DNA of 64,000 bases. Origin: Sabellastarte sp. h YS-2021 (Eukaryota; Annelida; Polychaeta; Sabellida; Sabellidae). A program made the translations under genes and the position numbers. Positions 1 through 8,116 of the stretch are shown in pieces. Each line of letters begins with the position of its first letter. The first letter of the stretch is position 1. A model generated the notes under the pieces. The model did not search any database. It was given only the letters and a program-made list of their open reading frames with translations, and was not told where the DNA came from. The stretch is taken from assembly GCA_964017235.1 (NCBI GenBank), contig OZ024936.1, positions 9,896,496 to 9,960,495 on the forward strand, read 5' to 3'.

Positions 1-204
1 CACAGCCTGCCATGCCTGCAGCCGCCACAGCCTGCCATGCCTGCAGCCACCACAGCCTGCCATGCCTGCAGCCGCCACAGCCTGGTCTGCCTGCAGCCGC
101 CACAGCCTGCCATGCCTGCAGCCGCCACAGCCTGCCATGCCTGCAGCCGCCACAGCCTGCCATGCCTGCAGCCGCCACAGCCTGCCATGCCTGCAATGCC
201 TACT
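1..204. repeat. 25-bp minisatellite, about 8 copies
   Basis: Copies start every 25 bases at 1, 26, 51, 76, 101, 126, 151 and 176. The core is CCTGCCATGCCTGCAGCCGC preceded by CACAG. Copy 4 has a CCATGCC to GTCTGCC change and the last copy degrades. The unit length is not a multiple of 3, so the frame rotates and the translated period is 25 residues (75 bp). Confidence 0.95.
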
Positions 205-531
205 ACTGCCACAGCCACTACAGCAGCCATGCCTTCTGCCACAGCCTGCCATGCGTCCTATAGCCATGCCTTCTGCTGCCATGCCTCCTGCTGCTATGCC
301 TGCAATGCCTCCTGCTGCTATGCCTCCTGCTGCTATGCCTCCTGCTGCCATGCCTCCTGCTGCCATGCCTCCTGCTGCAATGCCTCCTGCCATGCCTCCT
401 GCTATGCCTCCTGCTGCCATGCCTGGAATGCCTCCTGCTGCCATGCCTGCAGCCGCCACAGCCTGCCATGCCTGCAGCCGCCACAGCCTGCCATGCCAGC
501 CAGAGCTTTGAACAGCAGAAAGGAAACTATG
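1..531 (+). CDS. Putative repeat-encoding exon, block 1 (5' end outside window)
   Basis: The block is Pro/Ala/Met/Cys-rich and open throughout, ending in ACTATG followed by a strong donor (GTGAGTAG at 532). It holds about eight copies of a 25-bp unit, then a 15-bp unit array, then two more 25-bp copies. In the frame starting at 62 it reads repeated AAMPP pentapeptides between 25-residue periods. In the frame from 37 it stays open across the donor to 546. The three similar blocks downstream, each ending at the same donor, suggest one multi-exon gene reading to the right whose start lies upstream. No known domain, signal peptide or homologue is recognisable. The alternative is a non-coding minisatellite whose openness is a by-product of its composition. 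Confidence 0.35.
264..445. repeat. 15-bp minisatellite encoding AAMPP
   Basis: Tandem copies of a 15-bp unit (ATGCCTCCTGCTGCC and variants) give the pentapeptide period AAMPP in the frame starting at 62. Some copies are shortened by 3 or 6 bp and so keep the frame. The array is flanked on both sides by the 25-bp unit. Confidence 0.85.
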
Positions 532-868
532 GTGAGTAGACTTTGATTTGAGTTAATGCAAGATAAGTGCAAATGTATGGCTGCTTGTAGGGTCGTACTT
601 ATTTTTAATTTTTCATTTAAACATATCTTGGATCAAGTTTACATGTAAGTACTGGGCAAACCCGGCTTTTTGGAGGTCATAGGCAACATGTTTTACAAAA
701 ACTATGGGTATTATTTCAGTGCATACATAAACACACTTGGAACTTTAAAATCTATGATATTGTGGTAGAAGAGCCATGGATTACATTTGAAAAATAATAC
801 CAAGTCTGGCTAAGAAAGCTGACACTGTTTAAATACATTGTTTCCTACATGAATCTTTACCTCCACAG
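532..868 (+). other. Intron-like spacer 1
   Basis: It begins GTGAGTAGACTTTG and ends CTTTACCTCCACAG, which are good splice donor and acceptor sequences. It is non-coding and A/T-rich, and similar to the spacers at 1065-1412 and 1684-1983. Exon-like block and spacer were therefore duplicated together. Confidence 0.5.
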
Positions 869-1064
869 GCTCCACTGCAGCTGCCACTGTGCCACGCCTG
901 CAGCTGCCACAGCCACCATACCTGCATACCTTCTGCTACCACAGCCTGCCATGCCTGCAGCCGCCACAGCCTGCCATGCCTGCAGCCGCCACAGCCTGCC
1001 ATGCCTGCAGCCGTCACAGCCTGCCATGCCAGCCAGAGCTTCGAACAGCAGAAAGTAAACTATG
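869..1064 (+). CDS. Putative repeat-encoding exon, block 2
   Basis: The block lies between an acceptor (CTCCACAG ending at 868) and a donor (GTGAGT at 1065), 196 nt. A second donor-like GTAAAC sits 10 bp earlier (1055). Using it gives an exon of exactly 186 nt (62 codons). Four 25-bp units start at 940, 965, 990 and 1015. One frame ends at the TAA inside AAAGTAAAC, and the others run on to the donor. The product would be the same Pro/Ala/Cys-rich 25-residue repeat as block 1. No family is recognised. Confidence 0.35.
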
Positions 1065-1412
1065 GTGAGTAGACTTTGATTTGAGTTAATGCAAGATAAG
1101 TGCAAATGTATGGCTGCTTGTAGGGTCACCCTTATCTTTTTTAATTTTTCATTTAAACATATTTTGGATCAAGTTTAGATGTAATTACTGTATAAACCCG
1201 GCTTTTTGGCGGTCATAGGCAACATGTTTTACCAAAGCTATGGGTATTATTTCAGTGCATACATAAACACACTTGGAACTTTAAAATCTATGATATTGTG
1301 GTAGAAGAGCCATGCATTACATTTGAAAAATAATACCAAGTTACCTAGTCTTGCTAAGAAAGCTGACACTGTTTAAATACATTGTTTACTACATGAATCT
1401 TTACCTCCACAG
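1065..1412 (+). other. Intron-like spacer 2
   Basis: 348 bp, GTGAGTAG...CTCCACAG, close in sequence to spacer 1 with scattered substitutions. No ORF of note. Confidence 0.5.
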
Positions 1413-1683
1413 GCTCCACTGCAGCTGCCACTGTGCCATGCCTGCAGCTGCCACAGCCGCCATACCTGCATGCCTTCTGCTACCACAGCCTGCGTTGCCT
1501 GCAGCCGCCACAGCCTGCGTTGCCTGCAGCCGCCACAGCCTGGCCTGCCTACAGCCGCCACAGCCTGGCCTGCCTGCAGCCGCCGCAGCCTGGCCTGCCT
1601 GCAGCCGCCACAGCCTGCCATGCCTGCAGCCGCCACAGCCTGCCATGCCAGCCAGTGCTTCCAACAGCGGAAAGTAAACTATG
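1413..1683 (+). CDS. Putative repeat-encoding exon, block 3
   Basis: This is the same architecture as block 2 but with seven 25-bp units (starts 1484, 1509, 1534, 1559, 1584, 1609, 1634). It is 75 bp longer, exactly three units or one full 25-residue period. With the upstream GTAAAC donor (1674) the exon is 261 nt, again a multiple of three. With GTGAGT (1684) it is 271 nt. Copies carry CCATGCC, CGTTGCC and GCCTGCC variants, giving AMP, ALP and GLP peptides. Product unknown. Confidence 0.35.
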
Positions 1684-1983
1684 GTGAGTAGACTTTGATT
1701 TGAGTTAATGCAAGATAAGTGCAAATGTATGGCTGCTTGTAGGGTCACCTTTATCTTTTTTAATTTTTCATTTAAACATATCTTGGATCAAGTTTAGATG
1801 TAAGTACTGGGCAAACCCGGCTTTTTGGAGGGTATTATTTCAGTGCATACATAAACACACTTGGAACTTTAAAATCTATGATATTGTGGTAGAAGAGCCA
1901 TGGATTACATTTGAAAAATAATACCAAGTCTGGCTAAGAAAGCTGACACTGTTTAAATACATTGTTTACTACATGAATCACAG
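1684..1983 (+). other. Intron-like spacer 3
   Basis: It begins GTGAGTAG and ends near CATGAATCACAG. It is about 48 bp shorter than spacer 2, having lost an internal segment after GCTTTTTGGAGG and the usual CTTTACCTCC tract. The acceptor is therefore weaker and the exact exon 4 start is uncertain. Confidence 0.4.
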
Positions 1984-2627
1984 TAGCCATGCCTTCTGCT
2001 GCCACAGCAGCCATACCTGCCGGCACCATGCCTGCCACAGCTGCCATGCCTGCTTTCCTCCTGCTGCCACAGCCACCACAGCTGCCATGCCTTCTGCTGC
2101 CAGAACTGGCATGCCTGCTACAGCAGCCATGCTTCCTGCCACCACAGAAGCCATGCTTCCTGCCACCACAAAAGCCATGGTACCTGCTGTACACAGCCGC
2201 CCTGCATCCTGCTGCCACAGCCGCCATGCCTCCTGCTGCCACAGCCGCCATGCCTCTTTGTGCCACAACTGGCATGTCTGCTACAGCAGCCATGCTTCCT
2301 GCCACCACAGCAGGCATGGTACCTGCTGTACACCGCCGCCATGCCTTTTGCTGCCACAGCTCACATGCCTTCTGCTGCCACAGCCACCATGCCTTCCAGA
2401 GCTGCCACACCTGCCATAGCAGCCATGCTTCCTGATGCCACAGCAGCTGTATCTCCAGCTGCCACAGCCGCCATGCCTGCCACAGTCGCCATGCCTGCCA
2501 CAGTCACCATGACTGCCACAGCCGCATTGCCTCATGCTGGCACAGGGCCACACTGCCATATTGCAGCCACCACAAGGCCAAGCCTGCTTCTCACACGGCA
2601 GCCAAGAAGAGTAGAAAGTAAACTAGG
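1984..2627 (+). CDS. Putative repeat-encoding exon, block 4 (divergent)
   Basis: This is the longest and most diverged block. It consists of GCCATGCCTnCTGCTGCCACAG-type repeats rather than clean 25-mers, with larger internal duplications (for example around CTTCCTGCCACCACA at 2131-2180 and 2291-2320). Long ORFs exist in several frames and on both strands. On + the frame ending at 2631 reads Ala/Thr/Met/Pro-rich sequence and then RRVESKLG. The tail AAAGTAAACTAGG-GTGAGT copies the dual-donor arrangement of blocks 2 and 3. The frame cannot be decided from sequence alone. Confidence 0.3.
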
Positions 2628-2890
2628 GTGAGTAGACTTTGATTTCAGTTAATGTAAGATAGTGCAAAAACGTTGCCACGTGTAGGGTCACGTTTGTTTC
2701 CTACTTTTTCATTGTAGATTTAAATATATCGTGGATCAAGTTTAGATGTGATTAATGGAAAAACCTATATAATGCTCTAGAATTTTGGTGCATACAGCAT
2801 TGGCACTTTGAAATATGATAAGTTTTATTATATTGTGGTAGAAGTCTGTCCAAGAAAACTGACATTGTTAAAATACATTGTTTACATCAT
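2628..2890 (+). other. Diverged intron-like spacer, end of block array
   Basis: It starts GTGAGTAGACTTTGATTTCAG and stays recognisably similar to the earlier spacers (GGATCAAGTTTAGATGTGATTA, then ATACATTGTTTAC near 2873). It then gives way to unrelated repeat sequence at about 2894, so no next exon block is present. Confidence 0.5.
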
Positions 2891-2893
2891 TTT

Positions 2894-3130
2894 TAAGCGG
2901 GTTGCATGAAACCAACCCGCTTATCAGATTGATGTGTCCGACATCTGTCTGTCCTTCTGTCTGTCTGTCAACATTTTTGTTTCCAGTCACTAACTCAAAA
3001 ATGCTTTCTCCAATTGAATTCAAACATGACAGGGAAAGATAGATCACTAGCATAGCTAAATTGCTTTCAAAATTTGTGTAATTTTGTGTGTTCATTTGTT
3101 TGTCACTCAACATTTCCATTTTGGGACACT
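2894..3130 (+). repeat. Interspersed tandem-unit repeat, copy 1 left part
   Basis: The copy starts with a hairpin (AGCGGGTT...AACCCGCT, 2896-2922), then TGATGTGTCCGAC, a (CTGT)n tract and a ~135-bp unit whose hallmarks are CAACATTT, AACTCAAAAATGCTT, GATAGATCAC and ATAGCTAA. The same units recur at 9871-10312 and 11278-11600. The copy is cut at 3130 by the Harbinger element and resumes after it. Confidence 0.75.
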
Positions 3131-3505
3131 AATGCCCCTGTTCCACCAAAGGATTAAGCCCCGATCCTGTCGGCGACCCTTAATCGTGGACAGTCGGTGG
3201 AAAAAAAGCAAAAATGGGTGGGAGTATTGGGTCAGTTTTAAAGTCTGGGATTAAGAACAGATCGTCCCCAGGAAGCCGGAGGATGCCTCAGGCGGCCCCA
3301 GACAGTCCCCGGCTGGTCTGGGAATAAGAACCGACTAAGCCGCGTTTCTGGTCGGTTTCAACCATGATCCTGTTGTAGACAAATTGACCGGGTCCCAGGA
3401 CGCCTCAGGCCTCCTGGGACTAAGCCCCGACTAACGCATGATTAAGTCCCGGCGTCCTAAGGCCTCCTCAGTCTTCCCCAAACCAGGATCGCCGAATCGT
3501 TTGCA
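3131..3505. repeat. Left terminal and subterminal inverted repeat of Harbinger
   Basis: 375 bp, matched in inverse orientation by about 9490-9870. Inside it a short motif close to GGATTAAGCCCCGA recurs at 3151, 3248, 3321, 3417 and 3440. A GGACGCCTCAGG-like motif recurs at 3281, 3398 and 3451. Reiterated subterminal motifs are typical transposase-binding sequence, but binding here is inferred. Confidence 0.8.
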
Positions 3506-3577
3506 AAGTTGCTGGATTTTCTGGGTATATATAAAATCAGCAATGTAATATCCTTGCTTTTCTGGGAACACAGCAGG

Positions 3578-4884
3578 ATGCCACCTTTTAATGGAGGACA
3601 GATTCAACAACAACTAAGGGCTTTTTTGGTTTTTATTCAGTTACAAATGATCATGTATTTCCCATTTCTGCATCGACCACAGCAACCACCACCACCAGCA
3701 CCACCACCACCAGCACCCATACAGAGACCTAGAAGAAGGCACAACATGTGGGTCAGGCCATGGCTATTACAGAGAGAGGAGAGGGGAGCCTACCACAACA
3801 TTATGGCTAATCTGTATGCCACAGACATACCAGGATTCACAAATTACATGAGGATGACCCCAGAATTTTTTGAAATGATTAAGACCAGATTGGTACCACA
3901 CCTAGCCAGGCAGGCCACCAACTACAGAGCACCAATCAGTATTGGGGAGAAGTTAGCCCTCATTATCAGATATCTGGCCACTGGGGAGTCCTACACATCA
4001 TTATCCTGTCAGCTCAGGGTTGGAAGATCCACCATTTCCAGGTTTCTACCAGAGGTCTTCAGGGCCATCCAGGATGAGTTCACCAGAGAGTACCTCAGAT
4101 GTCCTACTACTACAGATGAGTGGAAAGAACTGGAGAGGGAATTCAGGATCAGATGGAATGTTCCACATGCCCTGGGAGCTCTGGATGGGAAGCATGTGGC
4201 CCTCAAGAAACCCAAGAACAATGGAGCCCTGTACCACAACTACAAGGAGTTCTTTTCCATTGCGATGTTGGCCCTGGTAGATGGACAGTATAAGTTTAGA
4301 TGGGTGGATGCGGGTACAGAAGGATCTTGCTCAGATGGCCAGATATATAATGCCTCTCAGCTGAAGAGGAGGATTGAAGATGGCAGGATAGGTTTCCCTG
4401 ACCCAGCACCTATAACCCAGGGTGGTCCAGATGTCCCCTACTTCATTCTGGTGATGTTTTTGCCCTGAAGACCTGGCTCATGAAACCCTATGGCAGAAGG
4501 ATGTTAACCAGAGAGGAAAGGATTGCCAATTATAGAATTTCAAGGGGCAGGAGAGTTGTGGAGAACGCTTTTGGCATCCTTGTGTCAAGATTCAGGGTGC
4601 TGAGGACCACCATTGAGCTACCCCCAGCAACAGTCAGGGAAGTGGTCTTCACCTGTGTGGTTCTGCACAACATACTGAGAAGCCAGTATCAAGGTCAACC
4701 TTGTGGTTAGCAGCCTGGGGAGGACGATGATGATGATGTGCCTGGTGATTGTGGATTGATTGGTGGTGCTGCTGGTGGTGGCCAAGACAGAAACCCTGCT
4801 AGTGAAGCCAAGAGACAGAGGGATTACCTGAAGGACCACTTCAACAATGAGGGAGCAGTGGCGTGGCAAGATGGCAGAATATAA
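3578..4884 (+). pseudogene. Harbinger (HARBI1-like) DDE transposase, left copy, broken
   Basis: The enzyme would cut and integrate Harbinger DNA in the nucleus. The chosen start (ATG 3578, MPPFNGG) lies at the edge of a Pro-rich stretch. A helix-turn-helix-like segment (LRVGRSTISRFL) is at about 4012-4050. The DDE_Tnp_4 core follows, with Asp codons at 4184 (in LDGKH) and 4280 (in LVDGQ) and the Glu codon at 4561 (in VENAFG). Two lesions break it: a frameshift near 4450 between PYFI and DVFALKTW, and TAG at 4708-4710. After the TAG the same frame continues as an Asp/Gly-rich tail ending KDHFNNEGAVAWQDGRI with a natural-looking TAA at 4882. Both lesions are also in the right copy. An intron at the 4450 site is conceivable but no good GT-AG pair is evident. 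Confidence 0.85.
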
Positions 4885-4901
4885 GTCCTGCTGCAGTAAC
4901 C

Positions 4902-4965
4902 AGTCCTTTTCAGGACTAACTATAACCGTCCTTTTCAGGACTAACAAAGAGTCCTTTTCAGGACT
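4902..4965. repeat. Triplet of short hairpins after the transposase
   Basis: There are three near-perfect palindromes, AGTCCTTTTCAGGACT, at 4902-4917, 4928-4942 and 4950-4965. Each has a 5-6 bp stem around a 4-base loop. They lie just downstream of the transposase stop and are mirrored in the right arm (8039-8100). Role unknown. They may act in transcript 3' ends or in transposition. Confidence 0.75.
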
Positions 4966-4984
4966 GCCAAATATTCCAAAAACA

Positions 4985-5878
4985 ATGAGCTATGCTTGCT
5001 ACAGACAAACCCCATGCCAAACAGAAGTCACCCAACTGAGAAACAGACAAACACAATGCCCAACAGAAGTCACCCAACTGACAGACAAAACTAGTGCTAA
5101 ACAATATTCTCAAAAACAGGACACAAACCCAAACATAAATTGCTAAGTAGAATAAATATTGCATATAATATGCAAGCTACATCCTCATTTCACTTAATTT
5201 GGGATTTTTATTTGCAAATATATTTGAAACAGAAATGTTTTCCTGGAAATCTTAAAAATAAAATCTTCTACTCCACTTGACAAATATTTCTTTGATATAA
5301 ATACTAAACTGGTTTTAATAATGGGAGATTATGTTTGCAAAACAGTTTGTCAGTTTTTTTGGTTTGGGTTTTGTTTGCTATTGGGTTTGTCAGTTTTTTG
5401 GTTGGGAGTTATGTTTGTCAGTGGGTTTGTCTGTCAGTTGGGAGTTATGTTTGTCAGTGGGTTTGTCTGTCTGTTGGGGGTTATGTTTGGTATTGGGTTT
5501 GTGTGTTTGTGGGTTGGTAAGTATGTGATAATGCCTTTGAACTCTAGGGAAGGTGCAAGTGTTGGACTTTTCAATTAAACATTTTAAAGTATCCCATGGA
5601 TTTTAAGCTAAAATGGGCTGATTATTGTCCATATTGGGAGTTTTTTAAAATTATTTTTTATGTGGCCTTTTTGGTTATGTGTGGTACCATGGTTATTTAT
5701 TTCATGTTTGGGGTGATGTAAGTGTTGGACTTTAATTTTTTTTGTGATAAGTATTTGTACTGAACTTTTTTGTTTTGGGAGGGGAATGTGAACAACCAGC
5801 AGCTTATTAATTGTTTTTGGAAGATTTGGTGGCCCTGAAAAGGGCCCAGCAGGGCAAAGACCTGCCCTGACTGGATGG
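4985..5878. other. Non-coding interval of left arm between convergent genes
   Basis: It holds a small repeat of ACAGAAGTCACCCAACTGA (5022 and 5066). From 5335 to 5515 there is a GT-rich tandem repeat of about 35 bp (TTGGGAGTTATGTTTGTCAG). A hairpin GGCCCTGAAAAGGGCC lies at 5831-5846, next to the partner-gene stop. ORFs here are low-complexity products of the GT repeat and are not credible genes. Confidence 0.7.
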
Positions 5879-6412
5879 CTACTGAGGAGGCTGCTGCTGC
5901 TGTTGAGGCGGTGCTGAAGTGATAGTAAAGAGCTGCTGCTGCGGTTGTTGCAGCTGTGGTTGCTCTACGATCTGTGTTGATGTCAAATCGGGTAGCTGGC
6001 TTAAAATTCCACTCAGGTTATGTCTGCTCCCTTCGTCCTGTACAGTTAGGACAGATGTAGAGTTGCTGAAGCCAATGGGGCTTGGTGTATAGTAGACAAA
6101 ACTGCTGCCAGCTGCTGCTTGAGTGGAACTAGACGCCTGTTGAGTGGTTGGTGGCAGTATCCGGACCCTCTGCGACTCCGTGGTAATAGTGGCTGATCTT
6201 CTGGGTAATTGCTGACATCTATGGTTGCTCTTGATAGTTTCAATGTCTCTAAATATCTTGCCCTTTAACTCTTCAAATTCTTCTTGAGTCATCTATTCGG
6301 CCTCTGATGCCATGTAGTCGAAGAAGGGCTGCCTGTCAGACTTCTGCTGCAGAAAACCTGAGATAAGTGTCCTCATCTGCTCAAAATGTTCCAGAATCTT
6401 GGAGTCTGTTGT
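5879..6412 (-). pseudogene. Harbinger MADF/Myb-like partner gene, left copy fragment
   Basis: In PIF/Harbinger a second protein helps bring the transposase to the nucleus and the DNA ends. Reading leftward from 6412, the fragment gives a DSKILEHFEQMRTLISGF stretch ending in MASEAE, then TAG at 6293-6295. The same frame continues with MTQEEFEELKGKIFRDIE and a Ser/Thr/Gln-rich tail ending in Gln/Pro repeats and TAG at 5879. Upstream of 6412 the frame meets TGA and the MADF N-terminus is missing. It faces the transposase tail convergently. The Q-rich, BESS-like C-terminal character is seen. The family assignment is inferred from context plus the MADF part kept in the other arm. Confidence 0.65.
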
Positions 6413-6634
6413 TCAAACGGGTGTAGATGAAATGATGGAATGACTCCTCTCCCTCAGGACACATGACTCGAGGTTCTGTGTCAGTAGTTGACCCACGTTG
6501 GTTCGAGTCCCAGCGAACGCGTTATGGCAAGCTGTCTAAGCTCAAATCTGGCCAAGCCCCGAGGGAGATGACCAAGAGACAGTCCTGGGTCTACCAACAG
6601 ATGGGTTTCCTTAAAACCGAAAAAGGCCAAAAAG
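6296..6634. other. Non-palindromic centre of the composite element
   Basis: The ~340-bp centre is where the two arms meet. The left side (to about 6440) is the middle part of the partner gene on the - strand. The right side (from about 6463) is its N-terminal MADF part on the + strand. The arms therefore kept different, complementary pieces of the same gene and the centre cannot pair with itself. Confidence 0.6.
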
Positions 6635-7008
6635 ATGACTCAAGAAGAATTTGAAGAATTAAAGGGCAAGATATTTAGAGACATCGAAACTATCAAGCCA
6701 CTATTACCTAGGAGTCGCAGAGGGTCGGGATACTGCCTCCAACCACTCAACAGGCGTCTAGTTCCACTCAAGCATCAGCTGGCAGCAGTTTTGTCTACTA
6801 TACACCAAGCCCCATTGGCTTCAGCAACCCTACATCTGTCCTAACTGTACAGGACGAAGGGAGCAGACAAAACCTGAGTGGAATTTTAAGCCAGCTACCT
6901 GATTTGACATCAACACAGATCGTAGAGCAACCACAGATGCAACAACCGCAGCAGCAGTTCTTTATCACTTCAGCACCGCCTCAACAGCAGCAGCAGCCTC
7001 CTCAGTAG
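6463..7008 (+). pseudogene. Harbinger MADF/Myb-like partner gene, right copy fragment
   Basis: The first part (6463-6654) reads DPRWFESQRTRYGKLSKLK and then a TKRQSWVYQQMGFLK stretch, the Trp- and aromatic-rich core of a MADF-type DNA-binding domain. From 6635 another frame gives MTQEEFEELKGKIFRDIETIK. A 37-bp deletion relative to the left arm, right after that lysine, shifts the frame. The tail (PSPIGFSN, LTVQDEG, Q/P-rich end, TAG 7006-7008) is recoverable only in a different frame. The segment equivalent to left-arm 6296-6412 is absent. Confidence 0.65.
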
Positions 7009-8116
7009 CCATCCAGTCAGGATGGGTCTTTGCCCTGCCAGGCCCTTTTCAGGGCCACCAAATCTTCCAAAAACAATTAATAAGCTGCAAGTTGTTCACA
7101 TTCCCCTCCCAAAACAAAAAAGATCAGTACAAATACTTATCACAAAAAAATTAAAGTCCAACACTTACACCACCCCAAACATGAAATAAATAACCCATGG
7201 CCACATAAAAAATAATTTAAAAAAAACTCCCAATATGGACAATAATCAGCCCATTTTTAGCTTAAAATCCATGGGATACTTTAAAATGTTTAATTGAAAA
7301 GTCCAACACTTGCACCTTCCCTAGAGTTAAAAGGCATTATCACACACTTACAACCCACAAACACACAAACCCAATACCAAACATAACCCCCAACAGACAG
7401 ACAAACCCACTGACAAACATAACTCCCAACTGACAGACAAACCCACTGACAAACATAACTCCCAACCAAAAAACTGACAAACCCAATAGCAAACAAAACC
7501 CAAACCAAAAAAAACTGACAAACTGTTTTGCAAACATAATCTCCCATTATTAAAACCAGTTTAGTATTTATATCAAATATTTGTCAAGTGGAGTAGAAGA
7601 TTTTATTTTTAAGATTTCCAGGAAAACATTTCTGTTTCAAATATATTTGCAAATAAAAATCCCAAATTAAGTGAAATGAGGATGTAGCTTGCATATTATA
7701 TGCAATATTTATTCTACTTAGCAATTTATGTTTGGGTTTGTGTCCTGTTTTTGAGAATATTGTTTAGCACTGGTTTTGTCTGTTTGTCAGTTGGGTGACT
7801 TCTGTTGGGCATTGTGTTTGTCTGTTTCTCAGTTGGGTGGCTTCTGTTTGGCATGGGGTTTGTCTGTTTGTGCGTTAGTACAAGTTATGTTTGGCATGGG
7901 GTTTGTCTGGTTGTGCGTTGGTACAAGTTATGTTTGGCATGGGGTTTGTCTGGTTGTGCGTTGGTACAAGTTATGTTTGGCATGGGGTTTGTCTGTAGCA
8001 AGCATAGCTCATTAATTGTTTTTGGAATATTTGGCAGTCCTGAAAAGGACTCTTTGTTAGTCCTGAAAAAGACTATTATAGTTAGTCCTGAAAAGGACTG
8101 GTTACTGCAGCAGGAC
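7009..8116. other. Non-coding interval of right arm
   Basis: This is the inverted counterpart of 4885-5878. It contains the GGCCCTTTTCAGGGCC hairpin near 7041 and the GT-type tandem repeat on the - strand (7345-7530). A 43-bp tandem expansion absent from the left arm and the hairpin triplet (8039-8100) follow. Apparent ORFs are repeat translations. Confidence 0.7.
7850..7995. repeat. 43-bp tandem repeat private to the right arm
   Basis: Units starting GGCATGGGGTTTGTCTG begin at 7850, 7893, 7936 and (partial) 7979, each exactly 43 bp apart. The left arm has only a single equivalent site near 5000-5016, so the expansion came after the arms formed. Confidence 0.9.

Noticed and set aside
218-484. 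Minus-strand Arg/His/Gly-rich ORFs over the 25-bp and 15-bp minisatellites
   Set aside because: They are by-products of six-frame openness. Splice-like signals favour the + strand.
3509-3577. The upstream ATG as transposase start
   Set aside because: The 23 extra residues come from A/T-rich subterminal sequence. The ATG at 3578 begins the part that is well kept in both arms.
4902-4965. Bacterial-type transcription terminators
   Set aside because: The hairpins are A/T-looped and lack a U-run, and the context is a eukaryotic transposon.
5321-5578. Cys/Phe/Val-rich ORFs in the left arm (and mirrored at 7290-7547)
   Set aside because: They arise from a GT-rich tandem repeat between the convergent Harbinger genes and exist in three overlapping frames.
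6499-6514. GGTTCGAGTCCC, a tRNA/SINE-like B box
   Set aside because: It is explained by codons for Trp-Phe-Glu-Ser in the MADF-like domain. No A box or tRNA fold is present around it.
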